Shown here piece after piece: positions 40,076 through 46,817 of a DNA stretch of 50,732 nucleotides. The position numbers were made by a program, and so were the translations under genes. Every line of letters begins with the position of its first letter. The first letter of the stretch is position 1. Under the pieces are notes generated by a model, which was not told where the DNA came from, ran no database searches, and saw nothing but the letters and a program-made list of their open reading frames with translations. Source of the stretch: Candidatus Choladousia intestinavium (lineage in GTDB: Bacteria > Bacillota > Clostridia > Lachnospirales > Lachnospiraceae); the NCBI GenBank assembly GCA_018712785.1, contig DVGK01000081.1, positions 1 to 50,732 of the forward strand, written 5' to 3'.

Positions 40076-41722
40076 ATGAAAAACGAGCCATTTAATAAAG
40101 TGGATTATTACCGCACATTTCCTCAATTCATTGACACAGTTGCTGTAAAGTACAAAGATAAACCGGCAGTATCCTATTATACACGAAAGCAGCAGGAGGT
40201 CATGTACACTTATGGGGAATTTACCTCTCAGATTTATGATCTTCGAGAGGAGCTTTATAAGAAAGGCTATGTGGGTAAACATATAGCGATTATAAGTGAA
40301 AACTCCTATGAATGGCTGGTGGCTTATCTGGCGATCGTTTCCTGCGGCGCGATTGCGGTCTGCATAGATGTAGAGCAGTCGGATGATACAATTCGGCAGA
40401 TGCTTTTACAGGCTGATACAGATGCGGCTTTTCTTGCAGACGCTTTTATTTCTCTGACCAAACCTGTGCTTTCGGAGGACAGAATGTTTGCTTTAGGGAA
40501 AAAGGCTGAGGGGGAGATACGCACACTTGAAGAAATGTGTGCTTCAGGACATGAATCCCGAATGAATCTGAAAGAGCCGCGCGAATACCATGCGGAGCCG
40601 GATCAGGTGGCGGCGATCGTCTTTACATCAGGCACCTCCAGTATTGCCAAACCTGTTATGCTTACTCATGAGAATATTCTGCATAACGCAAGCGACTGTA
40701 TCCTATATGTGTGGACGTATGACCGGATTTTTGCTCATCTTCCGTTCTATCATACATTTGGAATGACAGGAGGTGTATTGAGCACTCTGGTTCACGGAGC
40801 TCATTCGATTATAAACGGAAATATGAGGACAGTAATGAGAGATCTTCAGCTTTCTAACGCAGATTCCATTATTACAGTCCCACTTATGCTGGAAGCAATA
40901 AGAAATCAGATCTGGCTTACCGCAGAACAGACAGGAAAGACTGCCGATCTGAAAAAACTGTTTAAATTGGCAACGACGCTTCAGAAAGTGGGAATTGCCC
41001 CGAAATTTAAAGCCTTGGATGAGATTCGGGAGAAAGCATTTGGAAGTGTCAGGAATATTATCTGCGGCGGTGCCGCTCTGGATTCAGACATAGAACAGGA
41101 ACTTGCGCTGCTTGGAGTAAATGTATTTCAGGGGTACGGTATTACGGAGTGTTCCCCCGTGGTTTCGGTTAACCGTCTGCAAACCAGGAAGCTTGGCTCC
41201 GTAGGACCGGTACTCCCGACTTTAGAGGTCAAGACGGTAGAAGGAGAAATCTATGTAAAAGGGATTACGGTAATGCCGGGATATTATAAGTCACCGGAAC
41301 TTACGGCAGAAGTGATGGAGGACGGCTGGTTTAAAACGGGAGATATCGGCTATATTGACAACGAAGGATTTCTGTTTATTACAGGACGCAAGAAAAATCT
41401 GATTGTATTTAAAAACGGGAAAAAGGTTTCTCCGGAGAAGATGGAAGAATTGATTGGAAGAATACCTCTTGTAAAAGAGGTGGTGGTTTATGGTGCTACC
41501 AGCGGTTCTTCTGCAGAAGATATAAAAATGGCGGCAAGTATTTATCCGGATCCAGAACGCAGCGAGGGAATGAGTTCTTATGATATTCTGGCAAAGATTC
41601 AGGAAGAAGTAGACGAAATTAATGCGAAACTTCCTTTTTATCAGCAGATACAGTTGATTAATATCAGAAACCAGCCTTTTGCGAAGACTGCTTCTAAGAA
41701 AATTATTCGGCATCTTGTATAG
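40076..41722 (+). CDS. AMP-dependent acyl ligase (fatty acyl-ACP/CoA ligase type)
   Basis: This 548-residue ANL-superfamily enzyme should activate a carboxylic (probably fatty) acid as acyl-AMP and load it on the acyl carrier protein encoded 11 bases downstream. Motifs: IVFTSGTSSIAKPVMLTHENIL (P-loop, about residue 182), LPFYHTFGMTGGVLSTL, ICGGAALDSDIE, GYGITECSPVVSVNR, WFKTGDIGYIDNEGFLFITGRKKNLI (about 415-445) and FAKTASKKIIRHLV at the end, carrying the C-terminal lysine. The P-loop departs from TSGTTGxPKG, reading TSGTSSIAKP. With the leading condensation domain of the NRPS this forms a lipo-initiation system. The start follows AGGGAG with AAATGAAACT before the ATG. Confidence 0.9.
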   Translation: MKNEPFNKVDYYRTFPQFIDTVAVKYKDKPAVSYYTRKQQEVMYTYGEFTSQIYDLREELYKKGYVGKHIAIISENSYEWLVAYLAIVSCGAIAVCIDVEQSDDTIRQMLLQADTDAAFLADAFISLTKPVLSEDRMFALGKKAEGEIRTLEEMCASGHESRMNLKEPREYHAEPDQVAAIVFTSGTSSIAKPVMLTHENILHNASDCILYVWTYDRIFAHLPFYHTFGMTGGVLSTLVHGAHSIINGNMRTVMRDLQLSNADSIITVPLMLEAIRNQIWLTAEQTGKTADLKKLFKLATTLQKVGIAPKFKALDEIREKAFGSVRNIICGGAALDSDIEQELALLGVNVFQGYGITECSPVVSVNRLQTRKLGSVGPVLPTLEVKTVEGEIYVKGITVMPGYYKSPELTAEVMEDGWFKTGDIGYIDNEGFLFITGRKKNLIVFKNGKKVSPEKMEELIGRIPLVKEVVVYGATSGSSAEDIKMAASIYPDPERSEGMSSYDILAKIQEEVDEINAKLPFYQQIQLINIRNQPFAKTASKKIIRHLV

Positions 41723-41733
41723 GAGGTGTTTCT

Positions 41734-41964
41734 ATGCTGGAACTTTTTCGGAAAATTATTTTTCAGGTTACCGGAAAGAAAAATGTGACTTATGACACAG
41801 ATTTTATTAAAGATCTGGAATTAAATTCTTTTGATATTATGAATATTATTTCTGCGTTTGAGGATTACTTTGACGTTACGATTTCTACCCGTGATGTTTG
41901 GCAGCTTCATCAGGTGAAGGATGCCATTGCTTATATGCGGCGTATGGGAATTGAGGAACCCTGA
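41734..41964 (+). CDS. Acyl carrier protein (standalone)
   Basis: This 76-residue carrier has the phosphopantetheine site DLELNSFDIMNI, with the serine near residue 32 in the DLxLxS context, flanked by the usual acidic helices (FIKDLEL, SAFEDYFDVTI). The gene begins 11 bases after the ligase stop with AGGAGGTG as ribosome site. It most likely carries the acyl group from the ligase to the first condensation domain of the NRPS. No phosphopantetheinyl transferase gene is in the window, so activation must come from elsewhere in the genome. Confidence 0.9.
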   Translation: MLELFRKIIFQVTGKKNVTYDTDFIKDLELNSFDIMNIISAFEDYFDVTISTRDVWQLHQVKDAIAYMRRMGIEEP

Positions 41965-41972
41965 AAAATTTC

Positions 41973-42001
41973 TTGACGGCAGAGGGAAATCTGTGTATGA
42001 T
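41973..42001 (+). promoter_or_regulatory. Strong promoter of the leader peptide / ABC exporter transcript
   Basis: TTGACG (41973-41978), 17 bp, TATGAT (41996-42001). It begins only eight bases after the ACP stop codon, so the exporter genes have their own transcript. Confidence 0.75.
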
Positions 42002-42063
42002 AAATGAAACAAAGAAAGGGACTTTGTTCTTTCCTTTGAATAACGGAAAAGGAGGCTGTAGAG

Positions 42064-42159
42064 ATGAAACGTGACAGAATACGGGATTTTGGCATGACAG
42101 AAAAAAATGAGACAAGTTTTGTAACAGACAGCCTGCTTTCGGATGCTCTGGCGTGGTGA
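42064..42159 (+). CDS. Putative 31-residue leader peptide of the exporter operon
   Basis: An ATG at 42064 is preceded by AAAAGGAGG with an eight-base gap, one of the best ribosome sites in the window. The frame runs 31 codons (begins MKRDRIRDFGMTEKN, ends SDALAW) to TGA at 42157. It has no domain or secretion signal. The promoter lies about 60 bases upstream and a terminator starts 36 bases after its stop. CAGCCTG inside it (42129-42135) is exactly complementary to CAGGCTG (42208-42214) in the terminator, so translation could decide whether the terminator forms. A RiPP precursor is a less likely alternative: no modification enzyme is nearby. Confidence 0.6.
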   Translation: MKRDRIRDFGMTEKNETSFVTDSLLSDALAW

Positions 42160-42194
42160 AGTGCCGCGGCCAGAGAGGATTCTTATTGACGAAT

Positions 42195-42223
42195 GCCGCA
42201 GTCTGTACAGGCTGCGGTTTTTT
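42195..42223 (+). terminator. First attenuator terminator upstream of the ABC exporter
   Basis: CCGCAGTCT and AGGCTGCGG (42196-42217, one G-T) form a 9-bp stem with loop GTAC, followed by six T. GCGGC (42166-42170), just after the leader stop codon, can alternatively pair with GCCGC (42195-42199). Confidence 0.85.
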
Positions 42224-42268
42224 GTTTCGGAAAACTGGGTTTTCCATCAGCGTAAAGAAGGTATTTCA

Positions 42269-42295
42269 ATGTGGCTTTTCGCTGAAGACGTATGA
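42269..42295 (+). CDS. Putative 8-residue mini-ORF between two terminators
   Basis: ATG at 42269 reads MWLFAEDV then TGA. AGAAGG lies seven bases upstream as a moderate ribosome site. GGCTTTT within it (42273-42279) can pair with GAAAGCC (42339-42345, one G-T), which is part of the second terminator's 5' arm. It may be a second regulatory leader; expression is unproven. Confidence 0.4.
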   Translation: MWLFAEDV

Positions 42296-42333
42296 GAGCG
42301 TAAAGAAGACAAATACAGCAGCAGGTACAGAGC

Positions 42334-42368
42334 GCGCCGAAAGCCAGAAGGCTGTTCGGCGCTTTTTT
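42334..42368 (+). terminator. Second attenuator terminator upstream of the ABC exporter
   Basis: GCGCCGAA (42334-42341) pairs with TTCGGCGC (42355-42362), with an inner AGCC/GGCT stem and AGAA loop, followed by six T. The exporter start codon is 73 bases further on and no new promoter is evident between. The 42224-42333 stretch holds only the mini-ORF. Confidence 0.88.
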
Positions 42369-42440
42369 AGTGTGCCCGGCGGGCAGAGCGTGATTCCTAT
42401 TGTCTGCTGGATGCTTTATTTAAAAGAGGGAGGAGAAAAA

Positions 42441-44189
42441 ATGAAGCCGCTTTTGCATTATATGAGGCGATATTGGCATTTGTATCTGCTGGGGTTCGCT
42501 GGAATGGCAGTTAGTGTGGGACTGGATATGATGGCTCCTCAGATTACCAGAAAAATCATTGATCATGTCATTGGGGATGGACAAACACAGCTGCTTTTTT
42601 CGCTGGTGCTGGGACTTTTGGGAATCGGAATCGGAAGAGCTGTATTCCAGTACATAAAGGAGTTTACGTATGACTATATCGGGGTCACAGTGGGACGTGA
42701 CATGCGAGGAGATCTTTTTGAGAAACTGCAGGGAATGTCTGTGGACTTTTTTGACCGTCACAATACAGGTGAAGTGATGACCAGAGTAAAAGATGACATA
42801 GACAAGGTATGGTCTGTAGCAGGGTTTCTGGGGATCCTGGCGGTGGAAGCTGCTGTGGAGACGATTATGGTGCTGTTTTTTATGATTCGGTTAAATCCGC
42901 TGCTGACATTGGTACCCCTGATTTTTCTTCCAATGATCGGTATATGCGCTGTGCGTATGGAGCAAGGACTGGGAAAGGTCTATGACCAGATCAGTGAGGA
43001 AACGGCAGCTTTGAACACGGTGGCCCAGGAGAATCTGGCCGGAGTGCGTACGGTAAAGGCATTTGCTAAAGAAGAGTATGAAATACGGAAATTCGGAAAG
43101 CACAACCGGAAATTTTATGAACTGAACATGAAGCAGGCCAGAATTTTGGCGGATCATCAACCGGTGATCTCCTTTCTGGGGAAAAGCCTGCTTTTGGGCG
43201 TGGTTGTGGCTGGAGGCTTTCTGGTTATGAGAGGGAGTATGAGTCTGGGAGATCTGGGAGCTTTTGCTGAGTATGCCAACAATGTAATCTGGCCGATGGA
43301 AATTCTTGGATGGCTCAGCAATGATATTGCCTCGGCTTTTGCCTCCTGGAGAAAAATATGTCTTATTTCTTCTGAAGAATCTCAGATTAAAGAAGACGAT
43401 TCGCCGGTATCTCCGAAAGAAGTAAAAGGCGAAGTACGGTTTGAAAAGGTAGGATTTGAGAGAGAGGGATATGAAATCCTGAAAGATATCAGCTTTACGC
43501 TGAAGCCGGGAAAAACTCTGGGAGTTATGGGAATGACCGGTTCCGGGAAGACTACACTGGTTCAGCTTCTGCAGAGGTTTTACGATGTGACGGAAGGAAG
43601 AATTCTTTTGGATGGAATAGATATCCGGCAGATTCCGCTGAAGCAGCTTCGGTCTTCTGTTGCGGTGGTGATGCAGGATGTGTTTCTTTTCTCTGATACT
43701 GTGAGTCAGAATATCCGCACCGGAAGAAAAAAGCATCTGCCTTTGGAAAAGGTAGAGTGGGCAGCCAGAGCGGCGGGAGGGCATGGATTTATAGAGAGAC
43801 TTTCTAAGCAGTATGATACCTTGATTGGTGAAAGAGGAGTAGGACTTTCCGGAGGCCAAAAGCAGAGGATCAGTATCGCGAGAGCTATTGCCAAAGAAGC
43901 TCCCATCCTGATTCTGGATGATGCTACGTCAGCATTGGATATGGAGACAGAAGGGCTGGTACAGAAAAATATAAAAGAGATCGGAAAGGGATCTAAAATC
44001 ATAATCGGCCACAGAGTTTCCGCTGTCTGCCATGCAGATGAAATCCTGATTCTCCGGGACAGGAGAATTGCGGAGAGGGGAACTCATGAAGAGCTTTTGA
44101 GGAAGAAAGGGGAATATTACCGTACCTGGCGTGTCCAGAGCGGCCTTCTGGAAGAAAAAATAAAAAGGGAGGGAGAAAAATGTCAGTAA
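42441..44189 (+). CDS. ABC exporter half-transporter with degenerate ATPase site (subunit 1 of heterodimer)
   Basis: This 582-residue half-transporter has six membrane helices (residues about 10-310) and a nucleotide-binding domain (about 340-575): Walker A GMTGSGKTT (near 366), Q-loop VMQDVFLFSDTV, signature LSGGQKQRISIARA, Walker B ILILDDATSALD and H-loop IGHRVSA. The residue after the Walker B Asp is Asp, not the catalytic Glu. In heterodimeric exporters such as BmrCD, LmrCD and TM287/288 one subunit carries exactly this change. The partner gene overlaps its end by 10 bases. Likely substrates are drugs or the NRPS lipopeptide; not decided. The ATG at 42441 follows GGGAGGAG; a longer frame from 42153 runs through both terminators and is rejected. 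Confidence 0.92.
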   Translation: MKPLLHYMRRYWHLYLLGFAGMAVSVGLDMMAPQITRKIIDHVIGDGQTQLLFSLVLGLLGIGIGRAVFQYIKEFTYDYIGVTVGRDMRGDLFEKLQGMSVDFFDRHNTGEVMTRVKDDIDKVWSVAGFLGILAVEAAVETIMVLFFMIRLNPLLTLVPLIFLPMIGICAVRMEQGLGKVYDQISEETAALNTVAQENLAGVRTVKAFAKEEYEIRKFGKHNRKFYELNMKQARILADHQPVISFLGKSLLLGVVVAGGFLVMRGSMSLGDLGAFAEYANNVIWPMEILGWLSNDIASAFASWRKICLISSEESQIKEDDSPVSPKEVKGEVRFEKVGFEREGYEILKDISFTLKPGKTLGVMGMTGSGKTTLVQLLQRFYDVTEGRILLDGIDIRQIPLKQLRSSVAVVMQDVFLFSDTVSQNIRTGRKKHLPLEKVEWAARAAGGHGFIERLSKQYDTLIGERGVGLSGGQKQRISIARAIAKEAPILILDDATSALDMETEGLVQKNIKEIGKGSKIIIGHRVSAVCHADEILILRDRRIAERGTHEELLRKKGEYYRTWRVQSGLLEEKIKREGEKCQ

Positions 44190-45958
44190 ACGCAATTAAT
44201 CAAGATGAGCTTCAGCGGGAAGTTCCCAAAAGAGAGACCCTTGCCAGACTGTACAGATATATGTTCCGTTATAAAAAAACTCTTGCCGCAGTTCTTGCCC
44301 TGGTGACAGTGACCCTTGCCGTAAGCTTGGCTACGCCCCTTCTTATTGAAAAGGCGGTGGACGGATATGTGGCGGAAGGAAACGAAAAGGGGCTGTTGGC
44401 GCTGGGAACCGCTGGATTTGTACTGTTTCTGATTTTTATGGCTGGAACCAGAGGCAGAATGCTTTTGATGGAAAAAGTTACGAACCGGGTTCTTCTGACT
44501 ATCCGTCAGGAATTATATATCCATATTCAGAGCCTTGACTTTCACTTTTTTGACAGCCGTCCCACGGGAAAAATTTTGGCTCGGGTAGTAGGAGACGTAA
44601 ATTCTCTAAAGGAAATGTATTCAGACAGTGTGACAAAGCTGCTGCCGGATCTTCTGACTGTGATTGGTGTCGCGGTAATTATGCTTGTCAAGAATTGGCG
44701 CCTGGCTTTGGCCGCTCTGCTGACTGTTCCATTCCTGGCGGGAGGGATGATGATGATTCAGGGAAGAGCACACCGACTTTGGCAGATACACAGAAAAAAG
44801 AATTCCAATTTGAACGCTTTCATACATGAAAATTTTTCAGGAATTCGGATTGTGCAGAGCTTTGCGGCGGAGCCGGAAACCAGCGGGGAGTTCCAGGCGT
44901 GCAATGAAGCTTACAGGGCCAGCTTTATAGAAGCCGTAAGGATCGCGGATCTTTTCAGCGGATTGGTGGAGATTACCTGGGGAGCAGGAGGATTTCTGCT
45001 GTATTACATTGGAATCCGGGTTATCGGAGCGGAACAGATTGGTGTGGGAACATTTATGGCATTCTCAACATATCTGGCCATGTTCTGGAGCCCTGTGCGG
45101 AATCTTGCCAGTTTTTATAATAAAATTATTACGAACCTGTCTGCGGCGGAAAGGATCTTTGATATTCTGGACACTCCACCGGAAATCGGAGATCAAGAGG
45201 CGGCTTACCCTCTTCCGGAAGTGAAGGGTGAAGTGCAGTTTTCACATGTGAGCTTTGCTTATACAGATGAACCAGATCGGATGGTATTGGAGGATGTAAG
45301 CTTTCGGGTAAATCCTGGGGAAACGATTGCTCTTGTAGGACCGACCGGAGCTGGCAAAACTACGATTGTGAATCTCATCAGCCGTTTCTATGATATTACA
45401 TCCGGTGAGATCCGGATTGATGGCCATGAGATTCGCCAAGTGACCCTGGACAGTCTGCGGAGACAGATGGGGATCATGACCCAGGATACCTTCCTGTTTA
45501 CAGGGACGGTCAGGGAAAACATCTGTTATGGCCGGCCGGATGCCTCAGAGGAAGAAATGGTGGAAGCTGCGAAAGCGGTAAATGCTCATGATTTCATTAT
45601 GAAGCTGGAAAATGGGTACGAAACGCAGGTGAGTGAGAGGGGCGGTCAGCTTTCGATTGGACAGAGACAACTTTTAGCCTTCGCAAGAACTATGGTTTCA
45701 GATCCGAAGGTGCTGATTTTGGATGAGGCCACTTCCAGCATAGACACACATACAGAAATTATGGTACAGAAGGGGATCCAGAAACTGTTGGAAAACCGTA
45801 CCTCTTTTGTGATTGCGCATCGACTTTCCACCATCAGGGGAGCAGATCGGATTTTTTATATTGACAAAAAGGGGATTCAGGAATCAGGCAGCCATCAGGA
45901 GCTGATGGAAAAGAAAGGGGCATATTACAGGCTGTATCAGAAACAATATGAGCAGTGA
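44180..45958 (+). CDS. ABC exporter half-transporter with canonical ATPase site (subunit 2 of heterodimer)
   Basis: This 592-residue partner has six membrane helices (residues about 35-320) and a nucleotide-binding domain with Walker A GPTGAGKTT (near 388), Q-loop MTQDTFLFTGTV, signature QLSIGQRQLLAFART, Walker B VLILDEATSSID with the catalytic Glu, and H-loop IAHRLST. The signature reads LSIGQ, a common variant. Together with the preceding subunit it forms one canonical and one degenerate ATP site. Start codon and ribosome site (GGGAGGGAG) lie in the end of the upstream gene, so the subunits are translationally coupled and made in equal amounts. Confidence 0.93.
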   Translation: MSVNAINQDELQREVPKRETLARLYRYMFRYKKTLAAVLALVTVTLAVSLATPLLIEKAVDGYVAEGNEKGLLALGTAGFVLFLIFMAGTRGRMLLMEKVTNRVLLTIRQELYIHIQSLDFHFFDSRPTGKILARVVGDVNSLKEMYSDSVTKLLPDLLTVIGVAVIMLVKNWRLALAALLTVPFLAGGMMMIQGRAHRLWQIHRKKNSNLNAFIHENFSGIRIVQSFAAEPETSGEFQACNEAYRASFIEAVRIADLFSGLVEITWGAGGFLLYYIGIRVIGAEQIGVGTFMAFSTYLAMFWSPVRNLASFYNKIITNLSAAERIFDILDTPPEIGDQEAAYPLPEVKGEVQFSHVSFAYTDEPDRMVLEDVSFRVNPGETIALVGPTGAGKTTIVNLISRFYDITSGEIRIDGHEIRQVTLDSLRRQMGIMTQDTFLFTGTVRENICYGRPDASEEEMVEAAKAVNAHDFIMKLENGYETQVSERGGQLSIGQRQLLAFARTMVSDPKVLILDEATSSIDTHTEIMVQKGIQKLLENRTSFVIAHRLSTIRGADRIFYIDKKGIQESGSHQELMEKKGAYYRLYQKQYEQ

Positions 45959-46006
45959 AGAGACTTCTGCTTATGGAGGCGCACCGATTTTTGTGCTGAA
46001 AAGGCT

Positions 46007-46035
46007 TTGATAAAAGGAAGAAATTGTAGTATAGT
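46007..46035 (+). promoter_or_regulatory. Promoter of the TetR regulator gene
   Basis: TTGATA (46007-46012), 17 bp, TATAGT (46030-46035). Confidence 0.7.
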
Positions 46036-46049
46036 AATGTATGAATTAC

Positions 46050-46068
46050 GTGAACAAAAGCTGTTCAC
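46050..46068 (+). promoter_or_regulatory. Palindromic operator-like site, candidate TetR binding site
   Basis: GTGAACA (46050-46056) and TGTTCAC (46062-46068) are perfect inverted half-sites five bases apart, flanked by GTATG and CATAC. The site lies about 8-26 bases after the expected transcription start, ideal for autorepression. Confidence 0.6.
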
Positions 46069-46087
46069 CATACAGGAGGGTTGAAGG

Positions 46088-46167
46088 ATGGGCGAGAATC
46101 TTGGGCGAGAGGGACAAAGATGACCGGGATTTTCGCGCAAAGCCCTGAAAGCGGGGGCCGAGGTTAG
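46088..46167 (+). other. Two overlapping mini-ORFs upstream of the TetR gene
   Basis: An 11-codon frame (46088-46123, MGENLGREGQR) has CAGGAGG eight bases upstream. Its stop overlaps the ATG of a 15-codon frame (46120-46167, begins MTGIFAQSPE) as ATGA. The TetR start is 20 bases further. Their role, if translated, may be translational coupling; chance is also possible. Confidence 0.3.
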
Positions 46168-46187
46168 GAAGGAGAAAGCGGAAACGC

Positions 46188-46730
46188 ATGACAGAAATCA
46201 AAAGAACCCTGGCAGAAAGTTTTAAGGAGCTTGTAAAGGAGAAAGGGTTTCAGAAGATAATTGTAAAAGATATCACAGACCGGGCGAAAGTTAAGCGTCC
46301 CACTTTCTACAGTTATTTTAAGGATAAGTATGATGTAGTGGAATGGATTTATGTGCAGGAAATCTGGCAGCCGTCCAGATCCCTGCTGGAAGGCGGTTAC
46401 TCCCATGAAGCGCTTCGTTTCATTCTGGTGAGTATGGAGAAGGATAAAGAGTATTATCGGAAGCTGCTAAACCAGGACGGCCAGAATTCCTTTGGAGAAA
46501 TTGTAAAAAAATATATCCGGGAGGAATCAGAAAAGATTCTGAGGGAAAATGGGAAAAAGCCTCCTCACAGACTTCTTACGCCAGAGATTATGGCAGAGTA
46601 TCTGGGATATATTTTCTGGTTTCTGATTAAGAGATGGCTGTCAAGTCCGGAAGAAATCAGCGCTTTGGAGGTTATTGAGGTTTATCAGATTCTTAAATCA
46701 GACTCACTGGATAATATATTTAAAAAATAG
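46188..46730 (+). CDS. TetR/AcrR-family transcriptional regulator
   Basis: This 180-residue regulator has the TetR helix-turn-helix ESFKELVKEKGFQKIIVKDITDRAKVKRPTFYSYFKDKYDVVEW, quoted here only in part: IIVKDITDRAKVKRPTFYSY (residues about 26-45). A ligand-binding helical domain without recognisable specificity follows, of the DhaS-like short type. It lies between two exporter pairs, has its own promoter and a near-perfect operator palindrome, and is therefore probably autoregulated. Whether it also controls the exporters is unknown; I found no second copy of its palindrome near either exporter promoter. The ribosome site AAGGAG is 13 bases from the ATG, which is long. Confidence 0.88.
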   Translation: MTEIKRTLAESFKELVKEKGFQKIIVKDITDRAKVKRPTFYSYFKDKYDVVEWIYVQEIWQPSRSLLEGGYSHEALRFILVSMEKDKEYYRKLLNQDGQNSFGEIVKKYIREESEKILRENGKKPPHRLLTPEIMAEYLGYIFWFLIKRWLSSPEEISALEVIEVYQILKSDSLDNIFKK

Positions 46731-46768
46731 GGAGACATGCATCCTGAATGGATGTATGTCTCCCTTTT
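46730..46768 (+). terminator. Terminator of the TetR gene
   Basis: Arms 46730-46744 (GGGAGACATGCATCC) and 46750-46764 pair at all 15 positions (one G-T), followed by TTTT. Confidence 0.88.
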
Positions 46769-46775
46769 GTTCATG

Positions 46776-46810
46776 ACAATAGAAAACTGGCTGAGCGCGT
46801 TTTCTATTGT
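46776..46810 (-). terminator. Hairpin at the end of the minus-strand exporter operon
   Basis: ACAATAGAAAA (46776-46786) and TTTTCTATTGT (46800-46810) form a perfect 11-bp stem directly after the minus-strand stop codon. The T-run is inside the stem, so termination strength is uncertain. Confidence 0.55.
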
Positions 46811-46817
46811 TTGAAGC

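Noticed and set aside
42064..42159. Reading the 31-codon ORF as a RiPP precursor
   Set aside because: There is no modification enzyme, protease or repeat of the peptide nearby, while the terminator and complementary segments fit a regulatory leader better.
42153..42440. N-terminal extension of the first plus-strand ABC subunit (frame open from 42153)
   Set aside because: It would run through two strong terminators and a mini-ORF, has no ribosome site, and the ATG at 42441 with GGGAGGAG gives the normal family N-terminus.
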